From the NCBI GenBank assembly GCA_934636715.1, contig CAKUBE010000022.1:1-12219 (forward strand): a DNA stretch of 12,219 nt, read 5' to 3'. A program made the position numbers and the translations under genes. Below the pieces are notes generated by a model. It ran no database searches. It saw nothing but the letters and a program-made list of their open reading frames with translations, and was not told where the DNA came from. Within the stretch, counting starts at the first letter, position 1, and each line of letters starts with the position of its first letter. This DNA is from an uncultured Arachnia sp. GTDB lineage: Bacteria > Actinomycetota > Actinomycetes > Propionibacteriales > Propionibacteriaceae. Positions 1 to 7,268 of the stretch are shown here, one piece after another.

Positions 1-52
1 ACACTGCGATCTGGTGATGACGGGGCATCCCGCCCAGCACGTCCTCGCCGGA

Positions 53-74
53 GGAAGCATTGATCAGTGCTTCC
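53..74. promoter_or_regulatory. 22-bp near-perfect dyad, candidate operator
   Basis: The halves GGAAGCATTGA and TCAGTGCTTCC are inverted repeats with a single T/G mismatch, so 10 of 11 pairs match. The dyad ends 4 nt before the putative -10 hexamer of the following oxidoreductase gene and covers the place where a -35 element would lie. That position suits a dimeric repressor site. A hairpin terminator for a gene left of the window is the alternative, but no U-run follows it. Operator function is inference. Confidence 0.45.
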
Positions 75-78
75 CTAA

Positions 79-84
79 TAGGCT
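79..84 (+). promoter_or_regulatory. -10 element of oxidoreductase gene
   Basis: The hexamer TAGGCT fits TANNNT and ends 7 nt before the ATG at 92. The transcript would therefore start at or next to the start codon (leaderless). No convincing -35 is seen, and no Shine-Dalgarno precedes the ATG. Confidence 0.6.
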
Positions 85-91
85 GGCCGTC

Positions 92-1060
92 ATGATCCGA
101 GGCATTGTGGTGCGTGAGGGCGCGGTGGCGCTGGAAGAGTTCGACGAGGAGTTCCTGGGCGACGGCGAGGTGCTCGTCGACGTGGCCTACTCGGACCTCA
201 ACTACAAGGACGGGCTCGCCGTGACGGGGCGCCCGGGCGTGGTGCGCACCACGCCACTGATCGCGGGAATCGACGTCGTCGGCACCGTCGCCGAGTCGAG
301 CGACCCGCGGTGGACGCCCGGCGACACCATCATGCTCAACGGCGCAGGCCTGTCCGAGACCCGCAACGGCGGGTATGCCACGCGCGCCCGGATCGACGGC
401 GCCCTGGCCGTCGGCGTTCCCGAGGGCCTCAGCGCCGCGCAGGCCGCCGCACTCGGCACCGCCGGCTATACCGCCGCGCTGTCGGTGCTGCGGATCATCG
501 GCGAGGGCACCACCCCGGACCGGGGACCGGTGCTCGTCACGGGAGCGACGGGCGGCGTCGGCTCCATCGCGACGATGCTGCTGGCGACGGCGGGCTTCGA
601 CGTGACCGCGACGACCGGCCGTGTCGACCAGTTCGATGCCTACCTCCGCGACCTGGGCGCTCACGAGGTCCTCCCCCGCGCGGACGTGGAGGGATCGGGC
701 CGCCCGCTCCAGAAGGCCGTCTATGCGGCGGTCGTGGACTCTGTCGGCGGCGAGACCCTCGCCAACGCGATCGCGCGCACGAGGCCGCACGGCATCGTCG
801 CCGCCTGCGGGCTGGCCGGCTCACCCTCGCTGCCGTCATCGGTGATGCCGTTCATCCTGCGGGGCGTGACGCTCGCGGGCATCGACTCCGTCTGGGCCGA
901 AGCCGACGACCGGGCCGACGCCTGGCGCATCCTGGCCCGCGGCGTCGACCCGGACCGCCTGGACGCCATGACGAGCCGGGTCGACCTCGACGGCGTGATC
1001 GCGGCCGGCGAGGAGCTCCTGGCCGGCAAGCGGCACGGCCGCACGCTCGTCGCGATCTGA
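92..1060 (+). CDS. acuI: Acrylyl-CoA reductase / YhdH-type quinone oxidoreductase
   Basis: A medium-chain dehydrogenase/reductase of 322 residues, the usual length of the AcuI/YhdH family. These are cytosolic, zinc-free enzymes that use NADPH to reduce acrylyl-CoA or related conjugated carbonyls. The N-terminal GroES-like domain carries the family signature LNYKDG at residues 36-41, followed by PLIAGIDVVGTV. The nucleotide-binding Rossmann domain has VTGATGGVGSIA at about 149-160 and TTGR at about 174-177, consistent with NADPH preference. The C-terminus ends in the family-typical GRTLV. The frame stays open upstream to 14, but the ATG at 92 is preferred. The extra 26 residues are unlike the family, and a -10 hexamer lies immediately before 92. 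The gene converges on ribY with only 8 bp between stop codons. The family call is firm; the physiological substrate is not shown by the sequence. Confidence 0.88.
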   Translation: MIRGIVVREGAVALEEFDEEFLGDGEVLVDVAYSDLNYKDGLAVTGRPGVVRTTPLIAGIDVVGTVAESSDPRWTPGDTIMLNGAGLSETRNGGYATRARIDGALAVGVPEGLSAAQAAALGTAGYTAALSVLRIIGEGTTPDRGPVLVTGATGGVGSIATMLLATAGFDVTATTGRVDQFDAYLRDLGAHEVLPRADVEGSGRPLQKAVYAAVVDSVGGETLANAIARTRPHGIVAACGLAGSPSLPSSVMPFILRGVTLAGIDSVWAEADDRADAWRILARGVDPDRLDAMTSRVDLDGVIAAGEELLAGKRHGRTLVAI

Positions 1061-1068
1061 TCCCGGAC

Positions 1069-2055
1069 TTACAGCGCTACGAACGGCTGCTCGGGTGCGG
1101 CGTCGATGATGCCGGCCGAGGCCAGGAACTCTCCCATCCGCCCGAAGGCGGCCTGATCGACGGCGACGCTGACCGTGCCGTCGACGAGCCACAGCTCGCT
1201 CGTCGCCTCCAGCACCGCGGCGGCGGCCTCGCGCTGCTTCGGGTCGGAGAGCGCCGGGACCTGCGCGGCGGTGGCCTCCAGCGCGATCTCCGGGTCGGCG
1301 ATGATCGCCTCTTCAGCCTTGCGCATGCCCTCGGCGATGGCGCGCAGCACGTCGTCGCTCGGGCCGCCGGCGGTGATCAGGCTGGGGCCGACGAGCTGGG
1401 GCGCGGCGGCGTCGACCACCGGCACCGTCGTCACCGGCTTGCCCTGACCCTTGAGCTGGACGAGCTCGTTGTTGCGGAACCCCATGATGAAGTCGACGTT
1501 GCCGCTGGCCAACGCGGAGAGCTGGGTGTAGCCGATGTCCTGGAGCGTGAGGTCGGCCTCGGTCAGCCCCGCCTGGTGGATCGCGACCAGCGCGGCGTAG
1601 TAGCTGGAGCCGAAGTGGCCGGGGATGCCGAGGCGCTTGCCCTCGATGACCCGCAGCGGGTTCTCAGGCAGGTCGGTCTCGCCGATGCCCATCACCTCGA
1701 GCGGGTAGGTCTGGTAGGCCGTCGCGAACGACTTCAGCGTCTTGCCGCCCGCGGCCGCGACCATCGCCTCGTCGGCCGAGGCGAACACCACGTCCTCCTC
1801 GCCCTTCAACACCGCCCCGAACACGTCCTCCTGCTCGCCGTGGTGGCGGAGCGTCACCTCGATCCCCTCGAACAGCCCCTGCTCGACCGCGACGTAGAAG
1901 GGGCTGAACTGCACGTTCGGGATGTAGGTGAGGCCGACGGTGACCTTCGTGACCCCCGGGGTCGACGGCGCGGGCGCCGGTCCGGAGCAGGCGGCGAGAC
2001 CGAGGCCGACGCCGGCGGCGAGCCCTCCGAGCAGCAGGGTGCGGCGAGCGATCAT
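1069..2055 (-). CDS. ribY: Riboflavin ABC transporter substrate-binding lipoprotein RibY
   Basis: A 328-residue NMT1/THI5-like periplasmic-binding-type protein. Residues 1-23 form a lipoprotein signal with a lipobox LAAC at 20-23 (Cys23 lipidated). RRTLLL at 4-9 also resembles a twin-arginine motif. The mature part starts with VTVGLTYIPNVQFSPFYVA, typical of the family that binds pyrimidine or flavin-like ligands. It would capture substrate at the outer membrane face and pass it to RibX. The ATG overlaps the ribX stop (ATGA) and is preceded by AAGGAG 7 nt upstream, so the two are translated together. Relatives of this fold bind the thiamine precursor HMP (ThiY). Riboflavin is preferred because the operon is headed by an FMN riboswitch, not a TPP riboswitch. 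The ligand is inferred from regulation and not from binding residues. Confidence 0.8.
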   Translation of the reverse strand: MIARRTLLLGGLAAGVGLGLAACSGPAPAPSTPGVTKVTVGLTYIPNVQFSPFYVAVEQGLFEGIEVTLRHHGEQEDVFGAVLKGEEDVVFASADEAMVAAAGGKTLKSFATAYQTYPLEVMGIGETDLPENPLRVIEGKRLGIPGHFGSSYYAALVAIHQAGLTEADLTLQDIGYTQLSALASGNVDFIMGFRNNELVQLKGQGKPVTTVPVVDAAAPQLVGPSLITAGGPSDDVLRAIAEGMRKAEEAIIADPEIALEATAAQVPALSDPKQREAAAAVLEATSELWLVDGTVSVAVDQAAFGRMGEFLASAGIIDAAPEQPFVAL

Positions 2056-2891
2056 GAGTCTTCTCCTTGGAGTCGGGCGATGGCGGCCCGCTCAGCGAGC
2101 TGGACCAGGTAGTAGAGGGTCATGGCGGCGAGGGAGATCCAGGCCACGACGGCGAACACGGCCGCGGTGTCGGCCGCCTCGCGGGAAAGGGTGAGCAGCG
2201 TCCCGAGCCCGGATCCGCCCATCACCATCTCGCCGACGACGGCGCCCGTCATCGCGAGCACCAGCCCGCCGCGCACCCCGGCGAGCACGGCCGGCGCCGC
2301 CATGGGCAGCTCGATGTGCCAGAGGCGCTGCCACCCGCCCGCCCCGTCGAGCAGCGACTGCTCGATCACGCGCATGTCCAGGCCGCGGAAGCCGACCACG
2401 GTCGTGGTGACCATCGGGAAGAAGGCGACGACGGCGCACAACACCGCGATGGGCACGGTGCCGTAGCCGATCCACAGGACCAGCAGGGGCGCGACGGCCA
2501 CCAGCGGGACGGTTTGCGAGAACGCGATGACGGGCTCGAGCACGGCCGCGAGCAGGCGCGAGTGGCTCACCATGACGCCGAGCGGGAGGGCGACGGCCAC
2601 GGCGATCGCCGCGCCGGCCAGGGCGGCGGCGAGCGTCGGCGCGAGGTAGCGCCAGGCGATGCCCAACCGCGCCTGATCGGCCATGCGGGCCGCCACATCG
2701 ACCGGGCTCGGGAGGGAGAGGGGGTCGACGGCGCCGGCTGCGGTGACCGCGAGCCAGATGAGGAGCACGAGCGCGAGACCGACGACGGCGGGCACCCAGC
2801 GCAGAGGCCCCGGGTGGGTGCGGCCGGGGTAGGCCGACCACAGCCCGAGATGCGCGAGGCTGCGCGCTCTCCGTCGCTGTGCGGTGGTCAC
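2052..2891 (-). CDS. ribX: Riboflavin ABC transporter permease RibX
   Basis: A 279-residue inner-membrane permease of the SsuC/TauC/ThiX type (binding-protein-dependent transport inner membrane component). About six hydrophobic segments lie at roughly 32-53, 83-106, 113-140, 145-168, 205-228 and 244-265. The cytoplasmic EAA loop that contacts the ATPase is clear at about 177-200 (EQSLLDGAGGWQRLWHIELP), with the expected glycine and the I-x-L-P ending. The frame is open to a GTG at 2924, but the GTG at 2891 is preferred because AGGAAGGA lies 7 nt before it. The gene is the first cistron after the FMN riboswitch and overlaps ribY by four bases (ATGA). No ATP-binding subunit follows, so the EAA loop must dock with an ATPase encoded elsewhere. 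The permease family is certain; flavin specificity is inferred from the riboswitch. Confidence 0.82.
   Translation of the reverse strand: MTTAQRRRARSLAHLGLWSAYPGRTHPGPLRWVPAVVGLALVLLIWLAVTAAGAVDPLSLPSPVDVAARMADQARLGIAWRYLAPTLAAALAGAAIAVAVALPLGVMVSHSRLLAAVLEPVIAFSQTVPLVAVAPLLVLWIGYGTVPIAVLCAVVAFFPMVTTTVVGFRGLDMRVIEQSLLDGAGGWQRLWHIELPMAAPAVLAGVRGGLVLAMTGAVVGEMVMGGSGLGTLLTLSREAADTAAVFAVVAWISLAAMTLYYLVQLAERAAIARLQGEDS
2063..2068 (-). promoter_or_regulatory. Shine-Dalgarno site of ribY
   Basis: AAGGAG on the minus strand lies 7 nt before the ribY ATG, inside the end of ribX. It supports this start and translational coupling within the operon. Confidence 0.75.
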
Positions 2892-2898
2892 TACCCCG

Positions 2899-2906
2899 TC
2901 CTTCCT
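2899..2906 (-). promoter_or_regulatory. Shine-Dalgarno site of ribX in a hairpin loop
   Basis: AGGAAGGA lies 7 nt upstream of the GTG at 2891 and sets that start. It sits in the 14-nt loop between ACCCCG and CGGGGT, which can pair over 6 bp. The fold downstream of the riboswitch may therefore control ribosome access. Pairing is seen in the sequence; its regulatory role is inference. Confidence 0.6.
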
Positions 2907-2981
2907 CAGGCCCGGGGTGCGCACACGGCAACGCCGCCGAGCGCCGACGCCGAAACGTCGCGCGCCCGCGCTGCCGCGCGG

Positions 2982-3120
2982 CGCGTTCCTCCCATCCAGA
3001 CTTTCACTGTCGGTCTCGGAATTTCACCGAGTCAACCCTTTGGCCTCCCTCCGGGAGGAGGGGCCGCGGGGGTCGCGGACTGTCACCGCCGGTTCGGACT
3101 TACACCGACCCCGGAACACG
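2982..3120 (-). ncRNA. FMN riboswitch (RFN element)
   Basis: On the minus strand the conserved RFN blocks appear in order: GGUGUAAGUCCGAACCGGCG, then CAGUCCGCGA, a variable GC-rich arm, then CGGUGAAAUUCCGAGACCGA and CAGUGAAAGUCUGGAUGGGA. These match the flavin mononucleotide aptamer (established family). The closing helix P1 pairs CGTGTTCC at 3120-3113 with GGAACGCG at 2989-2982 over 8 bp, with one G-U pair. The aptamer lies about 90 nt upstream of the preferred ribX start. FMN binding is expected to switch the operon off. No U-tract terminator is seen between aptamer and ribX, so translational control of the Shine-Dalgarno region is more likely than termination. Confidence 0.95.
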
Positions 3121-3128
3121 TTGCGGCA

Positions 3129-3134
3129 AGCCTA
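3129..3134 (-). promoter_or_regulatory. -10 element of the ribXY transcript
   Basis: TAGGCT on the minus strand is followed after about 7 nt by a predicted transcription start near 3122, only two bases before helix P1 of the riboswitch. A weak TCGAC-like -35 lies about 18 bp upstream. The position fits a transcript that begins directly with the aptamer. Confidence 0.6.
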
Positions 3135-3184
3135 CCTTTCGACGCCGTCGCCGTCGACTTCGTCGATGCGACCGGCTGTGCCGA

Positions 3185-3190
3185 TAGGGT
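3185..3190 (+). promoter_or_regulatory. -10 element of the MFS gene
   Basis: TAGGGT ends 6 nt before the GTG at 3197 with no Shine-Dalgarno between, suggesting a leaderless transcript. It is divergent from the ribXY promoter, with about 75 bp between the two predicted start points. Confidence 0.55.
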
Positions 3191-3196
3191 CGGTGG

Positions 3197-4257
3197 GTGC
3201 GTCTCCCCCTCGACCATCGTCACACGCTCGCCGCGAGCTATGTCGGCTACGTCACGCAGGCCATCGTGAACAACCTCGGGCCGCTGATGTTCCTCATCTG
3301 GCACGGCAGCTTCGGCATCTCCTTCTCCGCGCTGGGCGCGGTCGTCGGCATCAACTTCACGCTGCAGCTGCTCGTCGACGCGGTGGCCCCGAAGGCGATC
3401 GACGCCGTCGGCTACCGCGCCAGCATGGTGTTCGCCCACGTCGTCGCGGCGCTGGGGCTGATCGCTTCCACATGAGCCTGCTGCACTCGTTCTACTGCTG
3501 GGGGCACGTCGCGGTGGTGGCGCTCACCACCGTCGGGTTCGTGCTGCTGGGCGAGGAGCGCTGGCCGTGGCTGTGCTTCGCGTGGGCGGTCGTGCCCGCG
3601 CTCAACGCCGTCGCGCTGCTGTTCGTCCCGTTCTTCTCGCTCGTCGAGGACGGCCTCGCCATGCGCTACAAGGACCTGTTCCGCAGCGGCACGTTCTGGC
3701 TGCTCGTGCTGCTGATGCTGGGCGCCGGCGCCTCCGAGCAGGCCATGAGCCAGTGGGCGTCGGCGTACGCTCAGGCAGGCCTGGGCCTCAGCAAGACGGC
3801 CGGCGACCTGCTCGGCCCCATGGGCTTCGCGGTCGCCATGGGCCTCTCCCGCGTGCTGCTCGGCACCCGCGCCACCGTCGCGAACGTGCGCGGCATCATG
3901 CAGCTCAGCCTCGCGGCCTGCGTCGTCGCCTACCTGCTCGCCTGGCTGGGGCCCTGGCCGTGGCTGGGCCTCGTGGGCGTGATGCTGTGCGGATTCTCCG
4001 TCGGCATGCTGTGGCCAGGCACGTTCACCGTCGGCTCCAGCGAGTTCCCCCGCGGCGGCACGGCCATGTTCGCGCTGCTCGCGCTGGGCGGCGACGCGGG
4101 TTGCGGCCTCGGGCCCTTCGTCGTCGGCGCCGCCGCCGACCGGTTCGGTTCGTTGCAGTCGGCGCTCGGCGTCGGGGCCCTCTTCCCCGCTGCGATGCTG
4201 ATCGGACTACTCGTGCTCGGCCGCGTGCATCGCTCACGCGCGCATGCCGCGGCCTAG
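3197..4257 (+). pseudogene. Sugar-type MFS transporter with an internal deletion, split in two frames
   Basis: The first part, 3197-3475 (GTG start, 92 residues), encodes the N-terminal region of a major facilitator transporter through about TM3 (AASYVGYVTQAIVNNLGPLM... AHVVAALGLIAST). It then meets a TGA. The second part starts at the ATG at 3472, overlapping that stop as ATGA, and runs 261 residues to 4257. It begins MSLLHSFYCWGH, which in intact relatives lies around TM5, and contains the remaining C-terminal helices. In this family, which resembles fucose-permease-like sugar transporters, roughly 50-60 residues with TM4 normally separate these two stretches. The gene therefore seems to have lost an internal piece not divisible by three. 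The substrate is unknown. The flanking reading is clean, so the lesion looks recent. Translational restart at the ATGA could still give two fragments. An assembly error is the alternative. Confidence 0.75.
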
Positions 4258-7178
4258 CTCTCCCAGAACAGGTCCTCGACGACCTCGACCGCCCGCCTCA
4301 GCAACCGCCTCGTGTCCTCCAGCAGGCGCGACGACTCGCGGGTCGGATAGCCGAGCAACTCGGCGACGGCGCCCAGCTCGCGGATGTCGGACGGGAGGGC
4401 GTCGCTGGCCCGGCCGCGGGCGAGCATCAGGGCGTCGCGCAGTCGGCCGGCCCTGCGCCAGGCGTCGCCCAGCCGGGCGGCCTGGTCGACGGTGACGAGT
4501 CCCAGGTCGGTCAGCGCGGCCAGCGCCCCCGTCGTCGACGTGGTGCGCAGCTCCGGGTAGGCGGCCGCGTGCCGCAGTTGCAGCAGCTGGACGGTCCACT
4601 CGACGTCGGCCAACCCGCCGGGGCCGAGCTTGAGGTGCCGCTCGCGCGGGACGCCCTTGGGGATCCGCTCCGCCTCGATCCGCGACTTCAGGCGCCGGAT
4701 CTCGACGACCTGCTCGTGGCTGAGCCCGCCTTCGGGATAGCGGTACCAGTCGACGGCGTCCAGGGTGGACCGGGCCAGCTCGAGATCCCCGGCGCCCGGG
4801 CGCCCGCGCAGCAGCATCTGACGCTCCCACACGGAGGCCCATTTCTCGTAGTACGCGGCGTACGACGACACCGTGCGCACCTGCGGGCCGCCCTTGCCCT
4901 CGGGCCGGAGGTCGGTGTCGATCACCAAGGCCGGATCGGGTCCCGGCTTGCCGACGAGGTCCGCCAACCGGCGGACGAGGTCCGTCGCGCGCGCGATCCC
5001 CTGCGGATCCGTGCCGTCGGGCACGACGAAGAGACAGTCGGCGTCGGACGCGTAGCCCATCTCGCCGCCCCCCCACCGGCCCACCGCGATGACGCCAACC
5101 GGCGGCGCGTCCACATCCTTGCGCGCCAGCTGCAGCCCGGCATCGAGCGTGGCGGAGGCGAGGTCGCTCAGCGCGGTGCCGACGGTGTCAGGATCGGCGA
5201 GACCGAGGACGTCGGAGAGCGCGATGCGACAGAGCTCGGACCTGCGGAGCGCACGCAGCGACGCCAGCGCCTTGACCGGATCGTCGTGCCGGGCGGCCGC
5301 GCGGCCGAGCGCCAGGCCGAGCTCGTCCGCGGAACGGGGACGCAGCTCCTCGTTGCTGCCCAGCATGCGGATCATGTCCGGCGCGCGCTTCAACAGGTCG
5401 ACGACGTAGCGGCTCGTGGAGGCGATCTTCGCGAGACGGTGCGCCATGTGGGCGTCATCGCGGAGGGCCCGCAGGTACCACGAGCTGTCGCCGAGCGCCT
5501 CCGACAGCTGCCGGTAGGCGAGCAGGCCGAAGTCGGGATTCGACCCCTCGGCGAGCCAGCCGAGAATGGCGGGCAGGAGCTGACGCTGGATCTCCGTGGA
5601 GCGTCCGGCGCCGCGGGTGAGGGCCTCGAGATGGCCGAGCGCAGCGCGCGGGTCGTGGAAGCCGAGCGCCCACATCCGGTCGATGGCCGCTTCGGAGGTC
5701 AGCTTCAGGTCCTCGGTGCGGACCCGAGAGACGGCGTCGAGCAGCGGCGAGAAGAAGATGCGCTGTTGCAGCACGCGCACGTGCCGGGTGGAGGCGCGCC
5801 ACGAGGTGACGAGCGTGTCGGGCTTGGTGCCGAGGGACCGCGCGACGTGGTCCAGCGCCGTCGGATCCTCGGGGACGAGGTGCGTGCGGCGCAGCTTCCG
5901 CAGCTGCACGCGGTGTTCCAGCGCACGCTGGAAACGGTAGGCGTCACCCATGGCGGCGCCGTCGGCCCGGCCGATGTAGCCGGCTCCCACCAGCTCGCGG
6001 AGACCCGCGAAGGTCCCGCGCACGCGCAGCCGCTCGTCGGCGCGGCCGTGAACGAGTTGGAGGAGCTGGACGGAGAACTCGGTGTCGCGCAGGCCCCCCT
6101 TGCCCAGCTTGATCTCGGCCTCGGCCTGCTTGGGCGGGATCAGGGAGATGACGCGGTCGCGCATCGCCTGTGCCTCTGCCACGAACTCGGGGCGCTCCCC
6201 CGCCCGCCACACGTACGGCCAGACGACGTCGACGAAGGCCTGGCCCAGCGCGAGGTCGCCGGCGGCCGGGCGGGCCTTCAGCATCGCTTGGAACTCCCAG
6301 TTCTTCGCCCATTTCTCGTAGTAGACGCGGAAGGAGTCGAGCGTCCGCACCAGCGGGCCCGCCTTGCCCTCCGGGCGCAGCCCCGCGTCGACCTGCCAGA
6401 TGCTGCCCTCGATGGTGTGCGCGGAGCAGATCCTGGCCTGCGCGGCGGCGAGCCGCGTGCCGACGGCGGTGGCCTCGTCGATGCCGACACCCTCGGCCGG
6501 CTCGACGACGTAGATGACGTCGACGTCAGAGATGTAGTTGAGTTCCTGTGCGCCGGCTTTGCCGAGTGCGAGCACGCCCAACCGCGCCTTCTCCCAGCCC
6601 GGGACCTCTGCCCGGGCATAGGCGAGGGAGCATTCGAGGACGGCATCAGCGACGTGGCTCAGCTCTTCGGCGACGGAATCGACGATCTCGATCGCCCTGG
6701 CGTCGACCTCGGCGAGATCGCGCGCCGCGATCTCGATCAGCGCCGCCCTGTTCGCGCGGCGGAGGGCATCGCCGTTGCCCTCGGCGACGCCGTCGGTCAC
6801 GCCGGCGCGGGCGCGGAAGAACTCCATCCAGCCCGCCGCCCCCCGCGGCACCGGCGCCTCCTCGAGCAGCAGCGCCTCGTCCGGGTGCCGGACGAGGGTC
6901 TGCGCCAGCAGCGTGCTGCCTCCGAGGACGAGCAGGAGCCGCTGCAACCAGCCGGAGTCGGCGGCGACCCTCGCGAACAGAGCGGGATCTGCGGCCTCGA
7001 AACGCTCGAGGGCGTCGAGGGCCTGGTCACGGTCGGCGACGCGCTCGAACAGCGTGAGACCGACGGGCGGCTCCCCTCCCAGCCGCTCTGCCCACCGCCC
7101 CCAGACCCGCGCGGACGCCGTCGCGTCGTCGAAGCCGCGGCGCGCAAACTCTCCGGTCTGCGACTGGTATCTGGTCAT
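4254..7178 (-). CDS. glnE: Bifunctional glutamine synthetase adenylyltransferase/deadenylase GlnE
   Basis: A 974-residue cytosolic enzyme that attaches AMP to, and removes it from, the regulatory tyrosine of adenylylatable glutamine synthetase, setting its activity by nitrogen status. Two nucleotidyltransferase halves are visible and both look intact. In the N-terminal deadenylase half, ALGKAGAQELNYISDVD at about 204-220 has the metal-binding DxD (218/220) and DAGLRPEGK at about 264-272. In the C-terminal adenylylase half, AVGRWGGGEMGYASDAD at about 698-714 has DxD (712/714) and DTDLRPEGK at about 754-762. Length is normal for actinobacterial GlnE. The ATG at 7178 lies 6 nt after a -10 hexamer. 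The TAG stop shares the palindrome CTAG with the stop of the convergent MFS pseudogene. The neighbouring glnA2 is probably not its substrate, which should be a glnA1 outside the window. Confidence 0.96.
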   Translation of the reverse strand: MTRYQSQTGEFARRGFDDATASARVWGRWAERLGGEPPVGLTLFERVADRDQALDALERFEAADPALFARVAADSGWLQRLLLVLGGSTLLAQTLVRHPDEALLLEEAPVPRGAAGWMEFFRARAGVTDGVAEGNGDALRRANRAALIEIAARDLAEVDARAIEIVDSVAEELSHVADAVLECSLAYARAEVPGWEKARLGVLALGKAGAQELNYISDVDVIYVVEPAEGVGIDEATAVGTRLAAAQARICSAHTIEGSIWQVDAGLRPEGKAGPLVRTLDSFRVYYEKWAKNWEFQAMLKARPAAGDLALGQAFVDVVWPYVWRAGERPEFVAEAQAMRDRVISLIPPKQAEAEIKLGKGGLRDTEFSVQLLQLVHGRADERLRVRGTFAGLRELVGAGYIGRADGAAMGDAYRFQRALEHRVQLRKLRRTHLVPEDPTALDHVARSLGTKPDTLVTSWRASTRHVRVLQQRIFFSPLLDAVSRVRTEDLKLTSEAAIDRMWALGFHDPRAALGHLEALTRGAGRSTEIQRQLLPAILGWLAEGSNPDFGLLAYRQLSEALGDSSWYLRALRDDAHMAHRLAKIASTSRYVVDLLKRAPDMIRMLGSNEELRPRSADELGLALGRAAARHDDPVKALASLRALRRSELCRIALSDVLGLADPDTVGTALSDLASATLDAGLQLARKDVDAPPVGVIAVGRWGGGEMGYASDADCLFVVPDGTDPQGIARATDLVRRLADLVGKPGPDPALVIDTDLRPEGKGGPQVRTVSSYAAYYEKWASVWERQMLLRGRPGAGDLELARSTLDAVDWYRYPEGGLSHEQVVEIRRLKSRIEAERIPKGVPRERHLKLGPGGLADVEWTVQLLQLRHAAAYPELRTTSTTGALAALTDLGLVTVDQAARLGDAWRRAGRLRDALMLARGRASDALPSDIRELGAVAELLGYPTRESSRLLEDTRRLLRRAVEVVEDLFWES

Positions 7179-7184
7179 GAGGGA

Positions 7185-7190
7185 AGACTA
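7185..7190 (-). promoter_or_regulatory. -10 element of glnE
   Basis: TAGTCT on the minus strand ends 6 nt before the glnE ATG at 7178, implying a leaderless transcript. It shares a 90-bp divergent region with the SCP2-like gene. Confidence 0.6.
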
Positions 7191-7253
7191 TTCGCCGTTC
7201 CGTCCTCTGCGCCCGGCAATCGCCGCATCCAGCGGGTGGCGGGGCGTCCCGGC

Positions 7254-7259
7254 TATCCT
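7254..7259 (+). promoter_or_regulatory. -10 element of the SCP2-like gene
   Basis: TATCCT ends 9 nt before the ATG at 7269. An AGG immediately before the ATG is too close to work as a Shine-Dalgarno, so a leaderless or nearly leaderless transcript is likely. Confidence 0.55.
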
Positions 7260-7268
7260 GGCCGCAGG

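Noticed and set aside
310..2112. 600-residue open frame on the plus strand across acuI and ribY
   Set aside because: Arg/Gly/Pro-rich, low-complexity translation antisense or out of frame to two well-supported genes; a GC-rich shadow frame.
2982..3120. TPP (thiamine) riboswitch, suggested by the NMT1/THI5-like binding protein
   Set aside because: The minus strand carries RFN blocks (CAGUGAAAGUCUGG, GAACCGGCGG) and no CUGAGA/ACCUGAUC thi-box pattern.
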